Assembly (NCBI GenBank): GCA_011109175.1
Contig: RDEW01000063.1
Coordinates: 187,779 to 251,778, forward strand
Direction: 5' to 3'
DNA from: Dicyema japonicum
Lineage: Eukaryota; Dicyemida; Rhombozoa; Dicyemidae
DNA length: 64,000 bases
This document shows, piece by piece, positions 36,381 to 45,149 of this stretch. Within the stretch, counting starts at the first letter, position 1. Each line of letters starts with the position of its first letter. The notes beneath the pieces were generated by a model. It was not told where the DNA came from, ran no database searches, and saw only the letters and a program-made list of their open reading frames with translations. The position numbers and the translations under genes were made by a program.

Positions 36381-36482
36381 AATAGAGTATTTTTTTATCC
36401 TTAAAAAACGGTGATGCAGACCAACCATGCATTCGAGGACTTCTTGTACATCCTTCCCATTTTCGAAGCAGCTGTTGAGTCC

Positions 36483-36849
36483 TTCACAGATTGTCAAATT
36501 TTTATTTTAGATGGTTTATCACTAATCGCCATCTTCACTTCCCCAAAGATTATTGATTCCCTTAAAAACGACACACATGCTTCCCCACCAGTCCCATATG
36601 CTACTAGTGTATCGAATAACAAATTTTCGATATCTTCCGGGACCTAACTTACGCGTCACCATGCGAAGAGTAGCTACTTTCCTACCCTAGCAGTCCTCCT
36701 TGTGAGAGACGAGGTTACTTTTTTTATCATTAGCAATCCTTAATTACAAAACTTGTCTCTAACTCTTGTAACTCAATGTAAGAGGTCCAAACGGTCTTGC
36801 CATACATCATCTCAGTCCGAATTGGTTTTTTGCTTTGACCGATCTAATC
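36483..36849. other. Right flank of the duplication, no gene recognised
   Basis: Unique sequence after the unit B breakpoint. A 78-codon frame crosses the breakpoint (36,411-36,647) but matches nothing I know. Confidence 0.35.
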
Positions 36850-37210
36850 AAACACTTAATCACGGATTGGTAATTTTCATTGCAAAAAATCAACGATTAT
36901 TTATATTTTGTACCTTAAGCACGATCCTTCCGATCCCTCTTCCTACCGTCCTATCTCCCTCCTGTAAGTTGTTTCCAAAATTACAGAACGACACTATATT
37001 TCATCAACTGTACCTGCCGAATCTCAACAAGGATTTCCTGTTTTCCACACGAGTACAACATACTCATAAAGTTACTCAATTTACCACGGATTGATCTAAT
37101 GACTACAAAATTCGAGAGAGCAGTAACTCCACCAGTTGTCATAAACAAAACGTTAGAAAAAGTAAAAGCTTCTCAACACCGAGATTCGGGTACCTACCTA
37201 GTGGTGTTAT
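36850..37210 (+). pseudogene. Jockey-like LINE, RT fragment
   Basis: A plus-strand translation near 36,920-36,970 reads DPSSYRPISLL followed by VVSKITE, the RT motif seen as NPLNYRPISL and ISKF in the element at 58,660. Further frames are shifted and soon lost. Only a small piece of the fingers domain is left. Confidence 0.5.
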
Positions 37211-37724
37211 CTAAGACTCGGCGAATTAATGAAGAATGTTTATTAACAAGAAATTGAGGTCAAACGTGTGAGACAGTAAAAGTAACGGGGTATTCATTGG
37301 CCTGGAATCTCATTGGGTTCCCTTCACAACTGGTTTAATTCCTGATGACTGGTAATCTCGAGGAAGAACATAATCCTCTCCCCCATAGTCTCTCTAACCG
37401 TTTTCAGTGGCGTTTCTTGTTCAATACTCAAAACCATTCGAGTCTCAATTAAAGCGCAAATTAAATACTAATTCTTCTCGATCTTTCTAGAATCATAATG
37501 ATCCTTCCTGACCCCTCGCATCCTTAGACAAGTGAGCCGAATATTAAGAAACAAATGTCTCCACAAATAAATTGTATTACATTAAAGTTTATCTACCCCA
37601 CGTAATGCCCTGCAAACCTACACATATCCTTAAAGGGGGTAATGTTTATTGATCTCAGAAAGAAGGAGTTACCCATGTTTTGCAATAATAACAGCACTTT
37701 AACGTGACTCAATATATATCCGCA

Positions 37725-37985
37725 TGTGGAAGCAACACTTTGTTAGAGTGAAGAACAATTATGCCAACTAATCGTTGAAAGGGGGATAAGGCATGTTATT
37801 AACTTTGTTGGTCACGTGTGAGTCCCTGTAGACAATCCGGTTCTGCAATGAGGTATCGCTGATGAGGGGTCACTCGTCAAGCCAGGAAGCTCCGTAGATG
37901 TCAAGAACCTTCAGCTGGAGTAGACAGCAGCAAGATTAGAGCCGTGACCCTGCACTTATGCATTGCTTTACCATGTCATGGAAAA
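37725..37985 (-). repeat. SINE family A, diverged copy
   Basis: Matches the other family A copies over the whole body (CCAACTAATCGTTGA, GACAATCCGGTTCTGCAATGA, GGTCACTCGTCAAGCC) and retains a mutated tRNA-like head near 37,940-37,985. It is the most diverged near-full copy in the window. Confidence 0.7.
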
Positions 37986-38130
37986 GTGCATTAAAGTTGT
38001 ATCAGCAAAAACCATAATTTATTGAAACCAATTGACATTTACAAAATGTTTACAATTAATTAAAAATACACTAAATTGTGGAGTTTATAATTTTTCAAAA
38101 ACATTTACTAAAATAACTCATCTTTACATA

Positions 38131-38244
38131 ATGGAAAATTCAAAATGTCTTAAACGAACACAATCAGTGCCAACTTATAGACAACCCGTCAAAGTGCCAT
38201 TCTTCCGAAAACTACAACTTCCTAATTTTAGGAGGAAATTATAG
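38131..38244 (+). CDS. Hypothetical 37-aa peptide
   Basis: A short frame from the ATG at 38,131 encodes a very basic peptide (RTQSVPTYRQPVKVPFFRK and a terminal NFRRKL). No homology is recognised. It lies 340 bases upstream of the A20/AN1 gene in the same direction and could be an upstream exon, a small gene or chance. Confidence 0.2.
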   Translation: MENSKCLKRTQSVPTYRQPVKVPFFRKLQLPNFRRKL

Positions 38245-38562
38245 TAATTATGAAATTATATTAATTATGAAATTAGTAGATAACAGCCACAATAAAACAT
38301 TTATGAAATGTGATTAATAAAACCATAATTTCCACGTGAAAAGCATGCAATGTTTGTTTATTCCAGCAAATCAACTAAGTAGACGTGCAGCCACTGTATA
38401 ATAGAATGTCTCCGATAGTTAGGGAATTATAAATTTTGTAAAATTTAAATATAGGTGGTAGTTTATGTCAAATAATAATATAATTATAAAAATAATTAAT
38501 TTTAAGAATATTTTAAAATTCCAAATTTAAATAAAATTGTAACGCTTCGTGTCAATTAGTTT

Positions 38563-38585
38563 GTTGTTATTGTTGCATTTTTTAG
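38563..38585 (+). other. Candidate 23-nt 5' UTR intron (or trans-splice acceptor)
   Basis: Starts GTTGTTATTG and ends CATTTTTTAG three bases before the A20/AN1 start codon. It has the size and form of the coding introns in the window. A spliced-leader acceptor at the same AG is an alternative. Confidence 0.45.
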
Positions 38586-38588
38586 CTA

Positions 38589-39041
38589 ATGGAAAGTAAT
38601 GAAGATATCACTTCTCCACCAGTTCTATGCAGAAATGGATGTGGATTTTATGGGACTCCTTCAAATGGAGGGTACTGCTCCAAATGCTATAAGGAATTTG
38701 CTGCTGAATTTGAAGGTATTTCGTCATTCATTAATGATGACGTCATAGATTACAAATCAATGACTCCTTCTATAAATGAGGAGCCCATACTCCCTACAGA
38801 TGAGTTTGTCCCTGAAGCTCCTGAACCAGTTCTTGAATCAAAGCAGAAAAGGAAACGTTGTGGAAAGTGTAACGCCAAAGTTGGATTGGCTGGATTTTCC
38901 TGTCGTTGTGGGGGGCTTTATTGTTCGATATGTCGTTACAGTGATATTCACAGCTGCACATTTGATTATAAATCACTCGGACAGAGTGAAGTCCGGAAGA
39001 ATAACCCATTAGTAAAGGGAGAACGACTTAAAAAGATTTAA
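38589..39041 (+). CDS. A20/AN1 zinc-finger protein (ZFAND5/6 type)
   Basis: Complete 150-residue protein of the ZFAND5/ZFAND6 family, ubiquitin-binding stress-response adaptors. An A20-type finger lies at residues about 14-38 (LCRNGCGFYG...GGYCSKCYKEF), followed by an acidic/proline linker, and an AN1 finger at residues about 90-127 (RCGKCNAKVGLAGFSCRCGG, then LYCSICRYSDIHSC and TFDYK). In the usual AN1 pattern the residue before RYSD is His; here it is Cys, which can still bind zinc. The length is somewhat shorter than human ZFAND5/6 (about 210). The coding part has no intron, but a 23-nt GT-AG intron can be read just before the start (38,563-38,585), so the ATG at 38,589 would follow a 5' UTR splice. 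It stands alone, with no neighbouring gene within 800 bases. Confidence 0.9.
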   Translation: MESNEDITSPPVLCRNGCGFYGTPSNGGYCSKCYKEFAAEFEGISSFINDDVIDYKSMTPSINEEPILPTDEFVPEAPEPVLESKQKRKRCGKCNAKVGLAGFSCRCGGLYCSICRYSDIHSCTFDYKSLGQSEVRKNNPLVKGERLKKI

Positions 39042-39089
39042 TGAACGCGGTTGACTCAAATATTAGCCATTTACTTACACCTCTTTATT

Positions 39090-39660
39090 ATTAGGATTAT
39101 TCCTTATCATTGGTTGTGGTACGTCCTGACTGTCTTTATTGATTTATGTATATGATAGTTGGTTATACCTGCCCTATTTTGACATTAGTGTGTTTAGTGA
39201 TTATATGGGATAATTTGTCACAATTACCTCATTACTATGTATTTGGTTATCATATAGGATAATTCTGTATAGTGGGCTTATCTTGGTCATCATTAGTCCA
39301 CTTGGTTACCTAATAGGATCATTGGTTATAGTTGGCATATATGATTTGATGGTTTTATAGTTACAGTTGTTCTGTTAGGCTTGTCTGTTTATATTATGCT
39401 GATTGATCAAAGTATTATTGCTATAGCTGTTCACATGACTTGGTCACTGTAAGTTCACTTGGTGGTCACATAGGATAATTCGTTATAGCGGGTCTATGTG
39501 GTTCCAGTGGAGACTTAGGATCGTTGTACATAGTGTGTCCACATGGTTTGGTTGTGATAGATAATATTACCGTATAATTAGTCAGTTATTAGTTTACTTG
39601 TGATTATATTACCATTTAGTTAGCATCACTAGTAGTCGTGTATTTTAAAATTAATTAATT
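39090..39660 (+). repeat. Degenerate tandem repeat, about 50-60 bp period
   Basis: Units share a core like ATAGGATAATTCGTTATAG: see 39,207, 39,257, 39,317, 39,472 and 39,527. The spacings are about 50, 60, 155 (three units) and 55 bases. The strand shown is rich in G and T and contains repeated CTTGGTTA or GGTCA words between cores. It begins right after the A20/AN1 gene. No reading frame is apparent. Confidence 0.55.
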
Positions 39661-39845
39661 CATGTTGACGCAAATTCCTTAATATTGCTGCCATGTCGAT
39701 AGAATATTCTAAATCTACCTGTTAATATTTAGAAACTAATTATCGACTGATTGCGGTTATGGGCGATGTTACAATTATTTATACTTTGCCTAATACAACA
39801 AATTAATACTAATCCTAAGTACACTTCCTTTATCCTCTTATATTT

Positions 39846-40230
39846 ATGATACCATTCCAAGGACTCTGCTTCCCACCACCAGGGACCATCATTCATTTCC
39901 TTATTTGGACTAAAAGGATGGTAGAGTTACCTCTAACTACGCAACTTCTGAGAATTATAGATGAGATACAAATAATGATGAATATACAGAAAAATCATAT
40001 CTATAAAAAGGAAGCTAAAAATCTCAATCTGGAGAGTGACCTACATTTCAAAGAAATCCGGCATCCAATAACAAAGTAAAATCTGAAGAAGGCGTTTTCA
40101 GAAGTGGCTCAATGGGACTCGGTGAATCAGAGGAGTCTAAGGTTGGCCTGGGCAAGAGAAATTTTTCTTACAGTTAAAAGAATTTTTTATGTGACATTAA
40201 AACCACAAATTGATTTTTCTACATTAGGTT
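39846..40230 (+). pseudogene. Unrecognised coding remnant with one internal stop
   Basis: The frame 39,846-40,079 ends in a TAA, but the same frame then stays open to about 40,230 with clearly protein-like sequence: LHFKEIRHPITK, stop, NLKKAFSEVAQWDSVNQ, RSLRLAWAREIFLTVKRI. The predicted product is helical and basic. I do not recognise the family. A single nonsense change, or a mis-placed exon end, would explain the interruption. Confidence 0.3.
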
Positions 40231-41018
40231 AACTTCTTAGTAATTATTACTCAAAAGCACACAAATGCTGTACAGTGAAGCCAAACTGATTCATTTATAT
40301 TCGGGGGATAGAGCCCAAGGGGAGGAATCTCGATCAGTCCTGAAGAATGACACCTCGGTCGAGTCCTCGCAATAAATTCGAGAAGACACTTCCAGAAAGA
40401 ATTGAGATCACTGGTGGGCCACACGAAAAGAGTCAGGGAGTTATGGAATCTGGGATAATAATCTACTGTCTTTACCGCCTTCTTAACAAGGTTAAAATCA
40501 AAAATATTTGTAATACTTCAAAGTAAAATCTACCAATTGATGTATTCAAAACCACTAAACAAAAATATACTCACATAATCAATCATCTGAGTTTGGGTTC
40601 CCCTGACCTGCTTGATGATATTACCAATCTAACATTTTCTGACCAGGACCACCAAAAGTCTATAGGACTTGTTAGAGCGGCCAACACTCCCAGTCGGACA
40701 TCAATATCAACCAGCCTCCTACATGGTCAAAGCGATTAACAAATCATATAACAGCACACTCGCACTTTAAAGTCACAAACTATTGTCTCTAAGTCTTGTT
40801 CAATTGGGAGGTCAGTTGAAACACGTCTGGTCTCTCTTGGAGGTCAGTCTCTCTCAGTCGAATTAGGTTTGTCAAACTGACGTCTCACGCCCGGCGATCG
40901 ATTGCCTAAAGTGCACCCAATAACGCAATTGCGGACATTAACCACTACCTACAGAGGGAATATACCCCTTAGTCCTAAACAGTCAGGTAATAAAGGAGAG
41001 TCTGTGGTAAAGGATATA
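40231..41018. other. No gene recognised
   Basis: Intergenic between the preceding remnant and the E2 gene; no open frame or repeat family is evident. Confidence 0.35.
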
Positions 41019-41564
41019 TTAACTACTATCAACAGCATATATTTTGGTAAACTCTCTCGCTAAGAATAACATCATTGGTAACCCTGTTCCTTAGCTTCTT
41101 CTGGGTTGGCCAGCCAGTGATCGGCGATTGTTGTATCAAGGGGATCGTCGGGGTTGGGACTACTTAGAAGAGACTGAATAGCAATAAGGACCGCCCAAAT
41201 CTGCATAGCAGGGGACCACCGTTCTATAATAAATGGGCACAATACCTTTTATGATGTCCAGACAGATTCTGCCGAGTTTGTCAATGTTGGGGTGATATAT
41301 TCGAGTTAGGAATCGTACTTTGGGAGGGATCATCGGATACTCGGATGGAAGGAACAATTCTAGCTTGAATTTACCTCTCTCGTAGGGGCTCTATGGTTAT
41401 ATTTGGCACAAACGTCGACTGGTCCGTCAATAGTGACGTGAAAGTAACGGTCGTTACGGGGGTCAAGGGATATTTCAATCCCTTCCTCTTTCTGTTCCAA
41501 TAATATTTTTGTTTCCTTAATATTAGCACATATTTACTTTCAATATTCGTTTTTGGGATATCAT
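41019..41564 (-). CDS. UBE2N: Ubiquitin-conjugating enzyme E2 N (Ubc13) with four tiny introns
   Basis: E2 enzyme; with a Uev partner this family builds Lys63-linked ubiquitin chains in DNA damage tolerance and signalling. On minus the exons are 41,564-41,538; 41,515-41,414; 41,390-41,246; 41,223-41,083; 41,059-41,019. The introns are 22, 23, 22 and 23 nt, all GT-AG. The joined frame is open and gives 151 residues (human UBE2N has 152). Visible in order: [10 protein letters not shown], a [13 protein letters not shown] strand pair, [14 protein letters not shown] with the HPN motif, GRICLDI with the catalytic Cys, [20 protein letters not shown] and REFTKIYAV at the C-terminus. The ATG at 41,564 aligns with the usual start, giving the short form MISQKRILK. 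No lesion is seen, so this is probably a working gene. Confidence 0.95.
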
Positions 41565-42109
41565 TACACCAAATGATGATATTAAATATTATTTATTAAT
41601 ATTATTTTTTAATTTTATTGTCATTTTTATATTCAATATTTCATTTTTCAGGGTTAGATAATAAGTTGATATTTTATTAGATTTTTTATTTGCCACCAGT
41701 GGCGGAGCGTTGGATTTGGAGATCACCGAACCGGACCAACGCCTCTGTAGACCCTTATGAAACTATGCGGGAATGAGGCCCCGTAAAATTCAGTCAGCCG
41801 TAACACTGGAAAATGAGGTCATGCTTTGACACGAAGGAGGACCGCTGGGAAAATATAAGGTTTCCTGGCTGTGGGTCAGTCACGCCTCAACAGTGTGCAT
41901 GATCGACTCACCGTTAGTTTACTTTACGGTGTCGGCCGCAAAAAGCACATTCTTGATATTTACCTCGGATAGGAAGTCCAAATGTGAAACTACGATGTAC
42001 ATTGAAGACACCTCTATTCTAGAAGATTCTCTAGGTTATTTACGACTCCTTAATGACCTTGTCTCATCACACTGAAGAAGTCTTGACCAATTGACTGCGG
42101 AAGCCTGAT
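41565..42109. other. Upstream of UBE2N, no gene recognised
   Basis: A very AT-rich stretch (41,565-41,690) lies directly upstream of the E2 start and may include its promoter. The rest has only short frames (for example 41,893-42,075). Confidence 0.35.
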
Positions 42110-42660
42110 GGCGATTATAAAAAAGCGACCTTTCCTCTTGTGGAGTGCATATCCAGAGTGCACATCCAGGTCATCATTCCAACAATTGAATATGCCCCTT
42201 CCGCATGGAGATTTGCGATATCCTCATCCAAACTCAATAAACTATATTCAATTAGGTGGAGACCTACATTGTTGGGTATTCGCGAACCGTTGGGACATTA
42301 GAAGACTAACCAAGGAGTATCAGGGAATTAATGGAGGCTGGGATCACTTAATTAGTGTCTTTAACATCTTTCTTGGTGATCTTGGGGTTCTCAAATAAAT
42401 ACATTTTTTCCATTTAGTGGAGTCATCAGATCTTACTCAGGAGATTCCAATGCATGGAAGGCATTCAAAAGGATCCATCTCTACATTTAACCGGGATACA
42501 ATTTCACTCTCTAGCGACAAGCTCTGGTTTCAATCGCAGCTTCAGGACAATGTCCTAGATTACTGTGCTGGGATGAGAGTTCTACTAGAATGCGTCAGAA
42601 TTATAGGATTAGTTAGTTTGGTTTTACCCTTGGTATGGAATAACTCATTATATAGAAAAG
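42110..42660 (+). pseudogene. LINE C-terminal fragment with 3' tail
   Basis: The stretch at 42,156-42,260 reads IIPTIEYAPSAWRFAI and SSKLNKLYSI, the conserved region after the LINE thumb (compare PTIGYACAAWGSNL at 47,160). Around 42,590-42,655 the window-wide LINE tail occurs (GGATTAGTTAGTTTGGTTTTACCC). The two parts are separated by unassigned sequence, so they may be two separate insertions. Confidence 0.5.
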
Positions 42661-43039
42661 GAGACGCACAAACACAGATGTTCTATTGCAGAAGTCGGCA
42701 ACCGTGGCTCTCACATTTTTATGTGGCTCTTTTAATTATCGCAAATGATTACTTTAATTTCCAATAAAAAAAATTTTTAAAGTGTTCTTCCAAAATGTTT
42801 TTTATGTATATTTTTTATTAATTATTACATATTTTATAATCTTAATAAATAAATAAATAATCTTAATCATAAATTCTTTTTGTGGCCCATCAATTATGTC
42901 TAGAAATAAGAAAATAAGTAAAATTGGATAGAAAACGTGTTTTCAATCTTAATGGACTGAGATTTTTGCCATCATTTCAAGTTCACCACCTTCCAAAATG
43001 TCTCCTAACTCATTTATACATATTTCGTCAGTCATTAGA
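42661..43039. other. No gene recognised; AT-rich
   Basis: Contains a (TAAA)n tract near 42,846. Parts (42,730-43,010) resemble 10,545-10,860 (CAAATGATTAC, TTTTAATGGACTGA, TTTTGCCA), so an unnamed dispersed repeat of about 300 bases is probably present at both places. Confidence 0.45.
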
Positions 43040-43390
43040 TTGCAAAAATGGGGAAACTATTCACAGATGGTGAATACATCAAATCCTGTTTTCTAAAGTG
43101 GTCACAGCAAATATTCCAAAATTTTATGAATAAACCAGAGATTTTAAATGAAATTAAAAATACAGCGTTGTCCGCAAACAATTGCGAATAGAACTAATAA
43201 GATGTCTTGTGACGATGCAACAAGTTGATGACCTTAAAATAGCTTATGCAATTTCGATCGGAGTCGATGAGTCATGTGACATTAAGGATAGGACTCAGGT
43301 TTTTACGAACAGTTACAACATGTTACGACCCAGACAAAACACTATCAGTGAAGGAAATGCAGTTAATTATTTCATTAATTAAATATAATT
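43040..43390 (+). pseudogene. hAT-type transposase fragment (GTF2I-repeat/ZBED-like)
   Basis: Plus-strand reading LFTDGEYIKSCFLKWSQQIF, then in the next frame IAYAISIGVDESCDIKDRTQVF. The order matches domesticated or active hAT-like transposases of the GTF2IRD2/EPM2AIP1/ZBED kind, in which F-x-G-E-F-V-K-x-C is followed by S-x-A-L-D-E-S-x-D. The first catalytic Asp region (DES) is visible. The frame is broken between the two blocks (near 43,165-43,200) and the C-terminal hAT dimerisation domain is missing. Confidence 0.6.
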
Positions 43391-43847
43391 TTGTTATGTT
43401 TTATTATTGCAAAAAGTGGCTCTTCAAATTTTTTAATTTCCAAAAAATCAAAAATTGGCTTAGAAGGTCGCCGACCCTTGTCCTAATGTATGCTTTGGAG
43501 AAATTTGGCAAGATTGTACGTGTTTGGCCATGAAAGCCATTTGGGTTTCATGGTGCAATATGATTCCATTTCCCTGTTTCCAAGGTTGTTGAGTTTGGCA
43601 GATAAGACTGACCCAATTTTGATGTTCTTAACTAAGTCGTCCTCAGTTTGTTGAGTGGGACGATTGGCACCATCTTCCATGATGTTTTGACTTTCGCCTA
43701 GGAGTTTGGATACACTGTTATTTGCAACATATAATATGCAGCTTCTGATACTCTAAGTCTATTTTGATGGACGAGATTTGATTAACCAGTTTTAATGACC
43801 ATAAACACCACATTGGGAATTAAATTGACGCACTTTTTAAAATCAAA
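43391..43847. other. No gene recognised
   Basis: Only short frames on either strand. Confidence 0.3.
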
Positions 43848-44324
43848 CCATTGGCAGTCGAAACGACAGGAATAATTGGAAGTAGGTCACTGACCCTGCT
43901 AAATAGGATTGGCTCACTCATCGCGAAGAAGAAAAGCGATAGGAGAGAAAGGAGCTGGCTCATTGAACGCATTTCCTTGCAAATCGTAAGGGGACTTGCC
44001 TCTAAATATGCAATTGCCGACAGGGAAAGCATGGATATTAAGTCCCTCAAGGACACTCAGAGGAAATATTTATTAAATAAAATTTATTGCAGAACACTAC
44101 ACTCTATTTTGTTCAAATGTATTGATGAAACAAATGTTTACGATGAAGAGTACGCCTCTGCTACCTTCCAACTTGTGGAACTGGCATGCCGTGAGGAAAA
44201 CCCACTGGACTCTAACGGAGATATTTTGACTGAATCTGATGTGGAGATAGGGAGTAACAGGGAGTTTATGGCACACTCCCTTTCTAAGAGAAGATATCAA
44301 CAATCTGGATCAAAATTCGCTTAA
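43848..44324 (+). CDS. In-frame chimera: R2-like LINE tail fused to unknown C-terminus
   Basis: An open frame of about 157 codons. The first third is the C-terminus of the R2-like LINE (AVETTGIIGSRSLTLLNRIGSL, WLIERISLQIVRG), almost the same as 13,290-13,420. Where the LINE protein should end (GNALSIL) the frame runs on into unrelated sequence: KDTQRKYLLNKIYCRTLHS, FKCIDETNVYDEEYASATF, LVELACREENPLDSNGD, ending at 44,322. The added part is acidic, regular and free of stops for about 100 codons, so it could be a host exon captured or overrun by the LINE. I do not recognise it. Confidence 0.4.
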   Translation, partial: PLAVETTGIIGSRSLTLLNRIGSLIAKKKSDRRERSWLIERISLQIVRGLASKYAIADRESMDIKSLKDTQRKYLLNKIYCRTLHSILFKCIDETNVYDEEYASATFQLVELACREENPLDSNGDILTESDVEIGSNREFMAHSLSKRRYQQSGSKFA

Positions 44325-44455
44325 TTAGTTAATTTATTCGTTATAAACAAATAATAAATATTTTTTGACCTTATTAGGTCATGACAGCTAAAAATCTAAC
44401 TCATTTATATATTTTATCCCTTCTGTCGAGGACTAGTAATGATTACGAGGACTGG

Positions 44456-44545
44456 TTCCCCAGTAAACAATTACTGATGGCGGTGTTACTCATCAATCCA
44501 AGAAGCATCGTAGATGTGTGGATCCTTCAACAGGAATGGGACCAT
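44456..44545 (-). repeat. SINE family A, short fragment
   Basis: The order CAGTAAACAATTACTGATGG, GTTACTCATCAATCC, AGCATCGTAGATGTGTGGA matches 54,530-54,605 of the near-full SINE A copy. Both ends are missing. Confidence 0.6.
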
Positions 44546-45149
44546 CTGAATTTAGTCCGGTACTAACCTATCACTGTTTATTGCAACACATAGTATTTTG
44601 GGTTGTGTGCTGCAAAGTCCTACGTGTAACCTTGCATCACGGCGATTTGAAGCATATTAAACGACAACTTAAAGACAAATCTGGACGAAACCATCGCATG
44701 AAATAAGGGGAGTTAAAAGAGGTTAGTATATCTAATTGTTTCGGGGACATCTGTATTGTAGTCTCAACACAAGAGCAGTGAAATCCGTGGCTTCAGAGTC
44801 ATTCAACAATTCCATAAGAATTCTGATTGACTTGAAAAAGACCGTTATTATTTTTGGATCATTTACGGCTTTTTTGGGCTCTGGGTGAGTAATCCTCATT
44901 ATGAAATCCATTGGCGGAATAATAGTTTGACTTCAACTCCCCCATCTTAAGCAAAATAGGCAGACAAACCCATTGTTGATAACATCTGATGGATACCCAA
45001 TATCAGTAAATATATTTCCTAGAGATTTGCTTTTCAAAGTTTCACTTTATATAGGTTATGGGATTTATAGCATAATTGCCTATTTATTGCTAAATCAAGG
45101 GGGTTTGAATTGTTAAATTCAATTGAGCAGGTACTATAGTGGCTAGTGG
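44546..45149. other. No gene recognised
   Basis: Short frames only. Confidence 0.3.

Larger units (their letters stand above)
26661..36482. repeat. Tandem segmental duplication, unit B (about 9.8 kb)
   Basis: Second copy of unit A. At the junction, the last bases of unit A (GAGTCCTTCA) run straight into CTCTCCCCAC, the start of the unit. After unit B the sequence is GAGTCCTTCACAGATTGTC, the unduplicated right flank. The left flank (CCGCAC) and the right flank (TTCACA) share only CAC at the breakpoint. That fits a simple microhomology-type tandem duplication and not recombination between long repeats. Confidence 0.95.
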
